A stretch of DNA of 64,000 nt from Cheilinus undulatus (lineage: Eukaryota > Chordata > Actinopteri > Labriformes > Labridae). Below are positions 13,261 to 24,079 of the stretch, one piece after another. Made by a program: the position numbers and the translations under genes. Location: assembly GCF_018320785.1 (NCBI RefSeq), contig NC_054866.1, positions 27,939,000-28,002,999 on the forward strand, read 5' to 3'. The notes under the pieces are model-generated. The model did no database searches, was not told where the DNA came from, and was given only the letters and a program-made list of their open reading frames with translations. Numbering within the stretch: the stretch's first letter is position 1; every line of letters begins with the position of its first letter.

Positions 13261-13643
13261 TTTAATTCCTATACAGTCTGGATGTTACTTTCATGAAATA
13301 ACTACATTGCAAACATTTAAATAAAACAGATAAGTGTGCTTCACACAGGACATTAAGATACAATGAAAAATGGAAAAAAGAAACACACAGCATTGACTAT
13401 GTCTCCCATCAAGCTGGGGCCTCTGAGAACCATCGTCTGCAGAACCGACAGTCTTTTAGGTTATACCACGTGGTCTGCACTATTAAGGGAGGGTATCCCA
13501 TCCAGCTCTCAAACTTTGTACTTTCCTTGTACATCAAATCACCAAAGACATTTAGCATTTCAAAACACTCATTCTAAACTTTAAAAAAAGTAAATTATTG
13601 TTTATTCTAAAAAATCAAAGTCTCCTCTGTATGCAATATGTTA

Positions 13644-14202
13644 ATAATCTTGCAAAGCAGATGGATACACCAGTTTCCTTGTATTTCACTGGCGAATCCA
13701 TCTTGCAAAGCTCCCATCTGAACCGTTCTGGCCCGGTTAGAAAGTGACAGGACCAATCAGCAATGAGGGGCAGTACTTTCAGGTGCAGCAGAGTCGTGAC
13801 ATAAACAAGCAGCAGCAAGAGCTGGTGCAGTTATGGAGGAAGAGATTAGCGTTGATGCTGCTAAAGCACCGGTTCTATCAGAACTTGACAACATTTCTTT
13901 GTTAAAAGAAGAACAAAGAACAGTACTGAGTTGTTTTCTTTTCGAAAACGACAAAAGTCCAGTACTTACATGTCTGTAGTCGCCATGTTTTGTTTTACTC
14001 GTCAGTAGCTGCGCACGAGCAGCTTGATAGCGGCTACGTCATGTGTTTTGTTGCTCTGATTGGCCCATAGAGAAGTGACAGACAGAACGTTCACCCAATC
14101 ATACATACGTTTTTTCCAAACCCTCTGCCTTTTCTCAGATGTTTCCTATTGAAGCTTTCCCTTATGGATGTGTGAAACACATCCATCTGGCATGTCAGGT
14201 TA
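13644..14202 (-). mobile_element. MITE family G, copy 2, with perfect 8-bp target duplication
   Basis: The reverse complement is colinear with 9861-10401 over its length. The flanks are ATATGTTA at 13636-13643 and 14203-14210. Ends on the minus strand are TAACCTGACATGCCAGATGG and CTTTGCAAGATTAT. Confidence 0.88.
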
Positions 14203-14724
14203 ATATGTTAATGTAATCATAAAGCTTGTAAGGCAGCCCCCAACCTGCAAAGTAATCAATCATTTCCAATATAGTAACTCAAAAGTATCACAGTAGGCTT
14301 AATTAGACTTAAATTTTATAAGAAAAGCAGTAATTGCAAGACAAAAGGCCTATATAAGTGTTAGTAATAACACAACATGAATGACTTTCAATTTGTAGTT
14401 TTTACATTAGTGATACCATTGCATTGTGGTACCGAAAGCAAAAACATTTATTCATTATTCAAAATGAACTGCATAAAAATTATTGAATGTTGTCATGCTA
14501 AATTATTTTCAGTCTTCAAAATACTAAGAGCTGTTGTTCTTTTTTATTAAGTGGTATATTTTAAATGGGCATTAAAGAATTCTATTTGCAGTAGCATTGG
14601 TCACATACTGGAATCCTATTCCTATCTTCACATAGTGACCCCCCACTCTGTTCTTGTTGCACCATCCTCTCCCTTTTAGAGCTGCAAGGTCAGCTCTGCT
14701 TGTCACTCTGACAGAGACTGAAGG

Positions 14725-14728
<4 letters not shown>

Positions 14729-14764
<36 letters not shown>
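14729..14764. repeat. (TC)n microsatellite
   Basis: About 18 TC units. Confidence 0.97.
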
Positions 14765-14767
<3 letters not shown>

Positions 14768-16194
14768 GGCCTATTCCCACAGCAGAGGCACAAAAGGTTT
14801 CCACATTCATAAACATTATGCTATGTGCGTGTATGCTGTGCGTCATGGAAGCAGCCCTCCCTCAGGCGTTATGTATATGAATGAATGGTTTCACACAGGG
14901 AACAGCTCCTCCCCAGGAAATCCATGACTGTACTTTCCAGAAATAGAGTATGACTTGCTTAAAGTGGAACTAATGCATCAGCAGTGGGTTTCCAGCAGGG
15001 CTAAATGTGATGGAGGCGGGGGTGTACCTTCTTGCTTGTATCTGAACCTGTTGTTTAAGTACGCGTTTGCATGCAGTTCAGCAAAGCACACTGGATTTCC
15101 CACACTAGGCTGTACATGCAGCAGACCCTGATGTGCATGCACATCTGCACACGCACAAATGCACCCAGACACCCATAGAAGGATGTGTAGGCGATGTGAC
15201 GCAAGAATAATGAGTCATTTGGACACAAAGAATGAGTTACAACACACAGCATTGACTATGTCTCTCACAAGTTAGGTGGATCAGGAATGGGACCAGAGGT
15301 GAAAGACAAAACTTGACCAAGAAAGAGAAAATATGAGAGTAAAACCCACGGGTTTAAATTTAAGAAAATGTCTTACAGACAAGATTAATGACACTTTTTA
15401 ATGTTTTCCTTAAAATGCACAATTAGAATGATGTAAAAGGCTGTTACTATAGCAACACAAATCTGTCATCCAAAAGAAGCATCCCACCATATGCCTGGTT
15501 TTTCCACAGAGAAGGATGAAAGAGCTAAGACAGAAAGAGGAAGAACAGTTTACTAATTTTTAGAATAATTTAATTCTATTAAAAGGAAAGTATGCACAAA
15601 TCGTCAACCTAAGCATGCTATTATCACTGCAAATAAGTTTAATGGACAGAAGGACTTAAAAGGATTGCCTTTTATTGGGTGTTAGAGCAGCCTAAGGAGG
15701 AGACCTGTTTGCATCTAACAATTTAAAGGAGTTGACATTTAAGCATATAACACACAGGGGTCAAGGCGCCATAAAATATTCAAAAGAGGTTGGTCAGAGG
15801 TAACCTACGGGGTTTCAGGCTTGAGAAATGCAATCAAGAGTTACATACAACAGCGTTTTCAATATTTAGCATGCTAGAAAGCCAAAACCAAAGTCAGCAA
15901 AGGCCCAAATATCTGATGGTTCTAAAGATCATCTTGCTTGACAATCCTGAGGTGTGTTGGGAGTAATCATTTTCCATGAAATCCAACTTGTAGCATGGAT
16001 CTTTATTTCATTATTTTACAGATTTAAACATTGACTTAGCTATCATTCAGCTGGTTTTACAGACATGTTTACAGCGACAGTAACACATGAAGATGAGAAG
16101 ATTTGGAGACTTGGTTCCTATTGACTCTACCACGTGTATGGTAGACTCAGTTGCATCTTGCATCTGTGTTCCATTCATTTTTAAGGACAAGCAC
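14765..16194. other. intergenic, nothing recognised
   Basis: No gene signature; short ORFs are not supported. Confidence 0.45.
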
Positions 16195-16673
16195 AGGCAA
16201 CATGTCAGAGAGGGGTCTGGCTGCAGACCCTACATCTGTGATGCCACCCTCTCCCAGATTGTCTCTGTCAGAACGGAAATACGTGCTAAAACTTTCAAAA
16301 TAAAATAGGATTATCTACCATCTAGGATTATGGAAAGGGTAAAGCTAAGGGTGTTAGGATATCAAACTTTAGAAAGTTGAAAACTTACCTGCAAGCATAA
16401 TTACAAAAGGTTTACTGAAACAGAATAAACAGTCTTACACGAAAAAAAGATTGTCCTCCAGGAAAACAAGCCAACCCAGCACCACACATAGTTTACCAGC
16501 TCTGTTAGCTTTATAAGCTACGTAGCTATGGAGCTACAGTACAAATGCAGCTAAAGCTAAGCTCACAAAATAATTAAGTAAGCAGTGTAAGCTACATAAC
16601 TACCAGTTTAAGCTACTTTTGCTTGAGCTCACACTGCTAAAGCTAACTTAGCTACATTGACTTATGTAGTAGC

Positions 16674-16870
16674 ATTAGATTAGATTAGATTAGATTAGAT
16701 TAGATTAGATTAGATCAGATTAGATTAGATTAGATTAGATTAGATCAGATTAGATTAGATTCAACTTTATTGTCATTGTGCATGTCATAAGTACAAAGCA
16801 TCGAAATGCAGTCTGCATCCAACCAGAAGTGCATAAGCAGTAATAAATAACATATGATAAAATATATACA
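16674..16870 (-). mobile_element. 3' tail of a non-LTR-type retroelement with (TTAGA)n
   Basis: About 87 bp of TTAGA pentamers (16674-16760) abut TTCAACTTTATTGTCATTGT; on the minus strand this reads CAATAAAGTTGAA then TCTAA repeats, i.e. a polyadenylation-like signal followed by a short tandem tail. Confidence 0.6.
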
Positions 16871-16960
16871 GAGTGCTAAATGTGTGAATGATATGAATAT
16901 AATATGTGTCTACATAAATATCTATTTATGCCAGGTATGAATAGGTTAGTAACAGTTATA

Positions 16961-17165
16961 ACTAGAAAAGCACTTGGAGAGCACAGACCTCCGCCATTAG
17001 CCCTATCTTCCAATAGTAAAGAATCCTTTAAAAAATTCCTGGATCCAGATGGTGATCCAGATCACTCCCAAAATGTATCAGTTCTTCCTCTGCCATTTCT
17101 GACATTTCCTGAAAACTTCATCAAAATCTGTCCACAACTTTTTGAGTTATATTGCTAGCTCAGCA
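16961..17165 (+). mobile_element. dispersed repeat L, copy
   Basis: Begins ACTAGAAAAGCACTTGGAGA and runs to TTTTTGAGTTATATTGCTAG; lacks the (AACT)n end. Confidence 0.82.
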
Positions 17166-17378
17166 GGGGTAATTAAAGACTACGATTTTACAGTATGTAC
17201 AGTGGTGGAAGCAGTGATTATTATTAAATAGTATGTACAGTATAATACTGTAGAGTTGATTGTGTAGCTAGCATTGCTTTGTTAGCTTTAGCTTTCGCTG
17301 AAGAAGCTGAAGTGAGCCACCATTCATGTAACTGAGTAGATAATAAGACCTCTGATCTTTATCTGTGTCATTTATGAA

Positions 17379-18190
17379 ATGTTGCCTAGTCTGTTATGTT
17401 TGCAATGTGGATATTTCATGGATGTAACTGCCAGATTTTTTTCCGAATAAATTAAATGAAAAAAACAAACAAAAAAACCTAAAACTGGAAATAACTTGTA
17501 CTGCCAAATTACAGTCCTTCCATTCTGCCAGAGACGACATCTTACAAGAACAGCCTTGAGAGAGGGGCAGTCAAAGAAGTACAGTCTGCAGCCAGACTGT
17601 CTTGACATGTCAAACCATAATGGTAGTACGTGGTAGCCATGATGCGACCAAGTAAACATGGTTGGCAGCAAGTTCGTATCTTGTCTACTAGACAATCAAG
17701 CTGACTGAAGAAGGAAAAACAACAAACACAGCTATGGCGACTATAGTGAAAGTGACTCATAGAGTTAGCTGGACATCAGAAACGAAGGACCAATTTGTTG
17801 ATTTGTAGCAGTATACAACATGTCCAGTAAAGCATACCTTAATGGAGCTGACAAAGACTAAAGTTGAGCTGTACTAGCTACCACAATGGATATAATACGT
17901 TGCAAACAGCTAGCCCCATTTAGCTTGTTGTTACATAACGATCCTAGATCAGACCTTTAAACTTTCGCTGTTTTGTTAATGGTATGTTGCCTAGTCTGTT
18001 ATGTTCACAGTTTGTTTATTTTATGAATGTAACATCCAGAGTTTGTTTATTAATAAAGAAGAATTAAAATAATATACGTAAACTGGAAATACTTTACAGT
18101 ACTTCCGTTCTGACATGAATGGCATCTGAGATGAAAGGTCAAGGAGAGGGGCTGTCAGAGATGTATGATCTACAGCCAGACGGTTATGTA
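17379..18190. repeat. duplicated arm of family P
   Basis: ATGTTGCCTAGTCTGTTATG occurs at about 17380 and again at about 17983, each followed by related sequence to the GAGAGGGGC(A/T)GTC end (to 17600 and 18190). Confidence 0.6.
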
Positions 18191-18426
18191 GTTGGTATGC
18201 CTATAATTTGAAATATTTAGTGGGGATGCTGAGTAAGCGTCCACACTATTGATATTCATGTCGGCCATTTTCTTTATTGCTGTGAATCTTATCTGTAATA
18301 AAGACAAAATTTTCTTCTTCTACTACCACCGGTTTCTTTCTGTTGGCTTGGATTGTCTGTTTGTTATAATACACTTCTTAACTACACTCATTCATGTGGC
18401 TTATAGTAGAATGTCTTAATTTTAAA

Positions 18427-19258
18427 AATTATTCCCCCCAGAAAACCTTAAAAAAGGGGAACTTTGTTGCCTTTTTTCACCATTTTTTGCCTCTTTTCAC
18501 ACATTTAAGCTACCTTTTGCCATTAAATACCACCCCTTTCCAGCGTTTTAACCTATTTTGACTTTTTTTTTTTGCAGCTTTTTACCCATTTTTTGCCACT
18601 TATATCCCATTTTTGCCCCTTTTCACCATATTTTCTCCCAATTTTCACCCTTTTCAACTACCTATTGTCGTTAAATACCGCTTTTTCCTAGTTTTTGCCC
18701 ATTTTAGCCACTTCTTATTGCCACTTTTATCCCATTTTTTGCCCTTTTTCACCATTTTGTTGCTATTTTTCACCCATTATGCTACCTGTTGCCATTAAAT
18801 ACCACTTGCTGCCTCTTTTTTGCCCGTTTCTACCACTTCTTTTTTCCACTATATCCCATTTTTGCCCTTTTTCACCACTTTTCACCCATTTCAGCTACCT
18901 TTTGCAACCAGATACCACATGTTTCCTATTTTTTGCCCATTTTTTTCCACTTTTCACTGCTTTTTGTCCATTTTAGTCACCTTTCACTCATTTTGTGCCA
19001 CATTTCCACCATTTTATGTCACCTATAACTCATTTTTTGTCACTTCTCTCCCATTTTTTGATACTTTCTGACCCAGTTTTTTCCCCATTCTTGCCCTTTT
19101 TCAGCCATTTTTGTTGCTTTTTGACCAAATTTTGCCACCTTTAACTTATTGTTATTGTACTTCAAGCTGTTTTTGCTTCACCTCTTAGATTGTGGCTCTT
19201 GCAAAGGAATTTTTCAACAATTTGGCTCTTTGGTTGAACAGGGTTGAGTAACACTGCT
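18427..19258. repeat. degenerate pyrimidine-rich tandem array (TTTTTGCCACTTTTAxCCCA type)
   Basis: About 700 bp of imperfect units of TTTTTGCC / CACTTTT / ACCCATTTT. Nearly all purines are on the other strand. It sits between the two halves of the family E copy. Poly-Phe/Pro ORFs in it are an artefact. Confidence 0.85.
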
Positions 19259-19439
19259 GTAAACATTAACTCCACCGTCCTTAGCACAATCTCACACACC
19301 TTCAGCCTTTAGACTCAAGAGACTACTCCGTAAATAAGGCAGTGTTCAATCTTTTTGTTGACTAAATTCTATATTTTTAGCATTGATTTCACATTCTTTA
19401 CAAATCAGGTATTGCACCCTTCAGCATTTATGCTATTTC

Positions 19440-19615
19440 AACTTTCTTTCCACTATCTTCAGCTATTTTCATGCTATTTTCAGCTATTTATATGATTTTT
19501 CAGCCATTGAATACCAATTTCAGCTTCTTTTAGGCTATTTTAATGCTATTTAATGCTATTTAATGCTATTTTCAGCTATTTTTGTGCTTTTTGGCAATTT
19601 TCAGCAGTTTTCCCC
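19440..19615. repeat. TATTTTCAGC tandem array inside family E
   Basis: Imperfect units GCTATTTTCAGCTATTTxTAT; the counterpart at 22400-22510 is shorter. Confidence 0.75.
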
Positions 19616-19690
19616 CAATTCAGCTCTCATCATCCCCATGCAATTTCAGCTGAAATTGCAATTTTGATCTCATTATTATTAATTTTCTGT

Positions 19691-20548
19691 GCTGGCTATC
19701 TACTCCTTCATACTTTGTCGTAACAACACTGTTCAAACTTTATTCTAGTCAGCCTCTTGCCAGGACGATTGCTATGACTTTTCTCATTTCTAACTTTTAT
19801 ACTTTTTAAAATATTTAACTTTTTCTACTCTTTTTTTGCTCCATTGAAATGAATGGGACTTTTTCTGCTTTTTTGTACTTTCTTTAACTCTTCATAATTT
19901 TGGCATTCCTTGGGCTATTTTCACTATTCTACTATCATACTCTTCAGCTTCCTGTGCTCTTTACAGCTATTTTTAATTCTTTTTATACTATTTATACTTT
20001 TTTAACTATTTGGCTTTTTCTAAAACTAAAATAACATTATTTCAGCCAGTCAGCTCTCTGAATCCTCTAAAACTCTTCCACCTTCTAAGACTTATAACTT
20101 TAGCTCACTTCCACGTACAGACTTCATTTTTTCTTTAAAACGTAGACAATCTCTTCAGCTATTTAGGAATATTTCACATTATTGATATCTTCTATAGATT
20201 TCTAATAATCACTGATCAAACTTCATTAAGATTTTGTCTCTTTCAAAAGTTTACCCCATTGGGGTAAATGGAGAGGCTTAGGGTGAGGACATCACTGCTA
20301 GAGGGGGCCAAAGCTCAGGATTCCAAAGCAAAACTTCCCAAAAAAAAACCTGCTCCCCTGAAAAAAATTCTTGCTCTTAAAGCATGATTTTTTCACTTCC
20401 CACACATAAAAAATATATCACAGCATTCAGCAACTTCTGCTGATTCTCATGATATCTTTGGTTTTCTGCTAGCTTTCATAACTATGGCTTAAATTGATTT
20501 TGTTTGATTGCATGTACTGCATGCTCAGCTCAGTTTTCTGAGCTGTCT
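19691..20548. other. pyrimidine-rich repeat-like sequence, no gene
   Basis: Long TTTTT/CTTT-rich sequence with GAAATGAATGGGACTTTTTC; probably decayed element sequence. Confidence 0.4.
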
Positions 20549-21084
20549 TTAAAGGTACAATGTGTAGAATTTGGCTGCATTTCACCAAACAGAAACGGTG
20601 TACATGGGATATAATGTTTATATATCTATGTGAAGTATGTTAAAATAAGTGCACAATCATCCCCTTTAAACTTTCGTTTTCTTTTTACAAAATTAGAAAA
20701 AAGCTTTATAAATTTACATTACCGCAGGTCGCCCCCACGGAGGCTGCCATATTGAACCGCCATGTTGTCTACGGCAACGTTTTGGGGACAGAAAGAGCAA
20801 AACGCGATTTTTAAATACGAACCTGCCCGCCGGTCCTGAAAGCTACCTGGAAGGCAGGTGGAGAAGAAGACTGACCTATAATCTATAAAAATAATGGTTA
20901 CAAAAAGGAATGAATAAACCCTCACCTCGTCACTGCTGTAAATGATGTCCGGCTCACGATCCTTTTTGGTCTTCACATGCTCTCGTCGCCTAGTGATGTG
21001 ACGTTTTGGTAACAGATCGGCTCATTCTGAAATCTGAACGCTAGATGTCGCTAAAATGCCAAATTCTACACATTGTCCCTTTAA
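20549..21084. mobile_element. TTAA-flanked MITE, 536 bp
   Basis: TTAAAGGTACAATGTGTAGA at the left and, inverted, TTAAAGGGACAATGTGTAGA at the right, both extended by ATTTGGC. The TTAA flanks are intact. This is consistent with a piggyBac-type non-autonomous element; no coding capacity. Confidence 0.88.
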
Positions 21085-21169
21085 AAGGAAATTTAACAGG
21101 TGTGACTAACTACCTTTGATCTCAGCTGTGATTGATCAGCTATGTAATGCATGCAACCATTACCATGGC

Positions 21170-21695
21170 AACCTAGAGCCCTACAACAAATGAAGCCAAT
21201 GCGGAAGTGCAAAAAATTGCAGTACAGCGAGTGTCCACTTTAGGCTGGCTCCAGAAACACTAGAAGTCCCGTCTGATCACCTGTTAAACAGCCGGTTTTT
21301 ACACTAGCAATAAACTGGTTTACAGCCTGGTTCAAAAAACCAAACATGTCTCATTAGCTAATTTCTTCATGTGCTCTCACTGTACGGGGGGTGAATTTTT
21401 TTTGTACTACAAGTATATTGAGAAAAAACCTCACTGGGGACTGATTTGAGCGTCTCATTTGAATGACAGATAGCTCGGCAGGCAGAAGCTACGTTTCTGT
21501 CAACCAGAACGCTAGCTAGGTAGCTGACAGGAAGTCGAGCTTAGTGGGCGGGCCGTAAGGTTGATCCAAAGTTTGGTTGAGACCGTGATTTCAATATGGA
21601 AGCCCCTGTGGATTGGCTTCCATAGCAAGAGTTTGCCCATTGTAAGCAGACAGCTGACATCACACAGGGTTTGTCCAATTCTTTCTACAGTCTAT
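21170..21695. mobile_element. non-autonomous element ending in TACAGTCTATG
   Basis: Begins near GTCCACTTTAGGCTGGCTCC and ends TTCTTTCTACAGTCTATG, an arrangement of a widespread fish repeat known to me from general experience. No coding capacity. Confidence 0.5.
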
Positions 21696-21700
21696 GCCCT

Positions 21701-21720
21701 ACACACACACACACACACAC
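21701..21720. repeat. (AC)10 microsatellite
   Basis: Ten AC units. Confidence 0.97.
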
Positions 21721-21849
21721 AAATTCATGTATCAACACTCCCCTTAATTATTGCATACATGTGGCTTTAATTTATTGTTTTTTATTGTTTTTCACATTAT
21801 TATAAAACAATGTGCTCATCTGTAAATCGTAAGTCAAAATTTTCTTCTT

Positions 21850-22118
21850 TACCTCCGCCAAGGAGGTTATGTGATGGGCAGGGTTAGTTAGTTAGTTAAT
21901 TAGTTAGTTAGTTCGTTAGTTAGTTTGTTAGCAACATAACTCAAAAAGTTATGGACGGATTTTCACGAAATTTTCAGGAAATGTCAGAAATGGCATAAGG
22001 AAGAACTGATTAGATTTTGGGAGTGATCTGGGTCACCGTCTGATCCAGAAATTTTCAAAAGGATTCTTTACTATTGGGAGATAGGGCTAATGGCGGAGGT
22101 CTGCGCTCTCCGAGTGTT
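21850..22118 (-). mobile_element. dispersed repeat L, full copy inverted
   Basis: Runs from TACCTCCGCCAAGGAGGTTA with a (TTAG)n run to GGAGGTCTGCGCTCTCCGAG; reverse complement of 3477-3739. Confidence 0.85.
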
Positions 22119-22132
22119 TTTTTTTTTTTAAA

Positions 22133-22590
22133 CTACTGTTTCTGTTTCTTTCTGTTGCATCACATTGTTTGTCATAATACACTTCCAAACCACACTCATA
22201 CATGAAGCTATACTATAATGGATTTAAAACTGTAAACAATATCTCCACCATCTTAACCACACCTCACACACATCAGCCTTTAGACTCAAGAGGCTCCGCC
22301 TGTCAATAAGGCAGTGTTCAATTTTTTTTTTTACTAATTTCTATACTTTGAGCAATAATTTCACATTCTTCACAAATCAGGTATTGCAGTCTTTTATTTT
22401 TGTGCTATTTCAGCTATTTCTATACTATTTTCAGCTATTTCTATACTATTTTTAGCTATTTTTATACTACTTTCAGCTATTTTTATGCTATTTTCAGCTA
22501 TTTTCAGCAGTTCTTCCTCAGTTCAGCTCTCAGCATCCCCACGCAATTTCAGCTGGAATTGCATTTTGATCTAGTTTATATATTATTATC
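22133..22590 (+). mobile_element. repeat family E, copy 2, uninterrupted
   Basis: Same block order as 18319-19690 without the 830-bp array; internal TATTTTCAGC array at 22400-22510. Confidence 0.65.
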
Positions 22591-23553
22591 TTATCTTTTT
22601 TTTAACGATGTTGTCAATGCTCTTCTGTTTGTTTTTTATTTTATTCTCAATACCTCAGAGCTGCTTGACAGTGTTCTTTATATAAATTATTTATATATAT
22701 GCCTTGCATTGCAAGTTGTAGGTTTATTTTGACCTTTTAAGGTAGGACCTGTATCTAAAGTAACATTATTCGTGTTACACGGTGTCATCTACAGTAAAAA
22801 ATGCCTTGAGTCCACAGAAACTGTTGTCTATTATGTTGTATGTTAGCAACGCTTAACGAGGCCCTGTGTGATTAGAAAGAGGGCTAATTCATGCTGTAAT
22901 ACCAATCTCATCCACAAGAGAGCATAAAGTCTGTTTCTTTCCTGTGTTTCGATATCTGAAAAGTACATACCAAGCTGTTGCCCAATCCTAGTTTGTCCGT
23001 TCAGTGGAAAGAAGTCAAACTTGATAGTATGTTGCAGCACTTTCCAAGGATAAAGAGACCTTATTTAAATAGAGATAAGGCTGCAGCCTTGCCTGATAAA
23101 TTCATGGTGAAATACCCATTCCTCCCTCCATGCTCACAGACCAAACACAAGCCTGTAAAGTTATACAATTATAAGCTCTGCCAGGGTGAAGTTATGGGGT
23201 TTCTTTTTGTGCAATTAGCAGAGAATAGGGCATTAACACTGGGTAATGTTTGGGAATAATTGCCCCCTCAAACTGCTTGCAGACTTTGTTAGCAAACTCT
23301 ACGGGAGGCTTGAATTGCTCTCTCACTCTCTGTCAAATACGCACAAACCCAAGCACACACACACTCTGCCCAGATGGGAGACAGATGTTTTATAGACAAG
23401 GTCAAGGAGTCCATACAGTTATTGTCTGCTGCAACAATTCTTAGTATTCTGCAAGTTGTTCAGATCCCCACATCCACATAAATCCAGGAAATTTCCTCTG
23501 GAATGGAGAACATGTCCTACTCGCACAGATCTATTTGTGTTTCTTTTTTTTCC

Positions 23554-23585
<32 letters not shown>

Positions 23586-23842
23586 GCTCACATACACATG
23601 TTCATTCTGGTGTCATGGCACATTTAACTCAATGACATTTACACTAAAGACAACAAATCATTCCTTTCAAAAACTGAATCCACTTTCTGTCACCCCTACT
23701 CTGTTTTTCTTTTACTTTCTAAAACTTTCTAAGGTCTGACAGGTTTTAGACAAAGCACTCGTGGTGATGACAGATGCACAAAGCGACAAAGAGATGATTA
23801 AACATAAGGAGAAGTTTCTAATCTCATTATCTCTGCCTAAAC
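22591..23842. other. region upstream of aipl1, no gene recognised
   Basis: Contains a (CT)n run at 23553-23580. May hold aipl1 regulatory sequence or a 5' UTR exon; nothing can be assigned. Confidence 0.4.
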
Positions 23843-23935
23843 TAATCCATTCAAAGCAACACCTCCCAGCAATCCATACCCTTTTACACATATTGTATCC
23901 CTCACATCGTACACAGACATAATACATTTATATGC
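23843..23935 (+). promoter_or_regulatory. possible aipl1 promoter: CRX/OTX-like site and TATA-like box
   Basis: TAATCC at 23843-23848 matches the photoreceptor homeodomain (CRX/OTX) core, 127 bp before the aipl1 start codon. A TATA-like TTTATATGCAT lies at 23928-23938. AIPL1 is known to be photoreceptor-expressed, which makes such a site plausible, but a 6-bp motif is common by chance. Confidence 0.3.
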
Positions 23936-23974
23936 ATAGGCATAAACGGTGATCAATACAATTAAAAGAAGAAA

Positions 23975-24079
23975 ATGGCAGACATGCAGGATACACTGCT
24001 GCTGGGCTCTGAGGGAATAAAGAAAACCATCCTGCATGGAGGATCCGGAGACATCCCAAAATTCAGCACTGGGGCAAAG
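23975..24079 (+). CDS. aipl1: aipl1 coding exon 1
   Basis: Encodes residues 1-35, beginning [20 protein letters not shown]. The ATG has a favourable context (AAAATGG). The exon ends in phase 0 with AAG before donor GTAAAG. It is the N-terminal strand of the FKBP-like fold, with the family's KKTILHGG motif. It is too short to show up as a long ORF and was found from its homology to AIPL1. Confidence 0.92.

Larger units (their letters stand above)
16195..17600. mobile_element. palindromic element family P, with two later insertions
   Basis: Left end (16195-16320) GAGAGGGGTCTGGCTGCAGA reappears inverted at about 17500-17600 (CTGCAGCCAGACTGTC). AGCTA-rich sequence lies between. The interior is interrupted by a TTAGA-tailed retroelement fragment (16674-16870) and repeat L (16961-17165). 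Confidence 0.55.
18319..19690 (+). mobile_element. repeat family E, copy 1, split by a long array
   Basis: 18319-18425 and 19258-19690 correspond in order to the uninterrupted copy at 22133-22590: TTTCTTTCTGTTG, ATAATACACTTC, CAGCCTTTAGACTCAAGAG, AAGGCAGTGTTCAAT, then a TATTTTCAGC array and the CAATTTCAGCTGAAATTG end. Confidence 0.65.

Noticed and set aside
18613..19071. Overlapping Phe/Pro-rich ORFs
   Set aside because: They are produced by the pyrimidine-rich tandem array, in several frames at once, with no conserved domain.
18427..19258. CRISPR-like regular spacing
   Set aside because: Units are degenerate and contiguous with no unique spacers, and the DNA is vertebrate.
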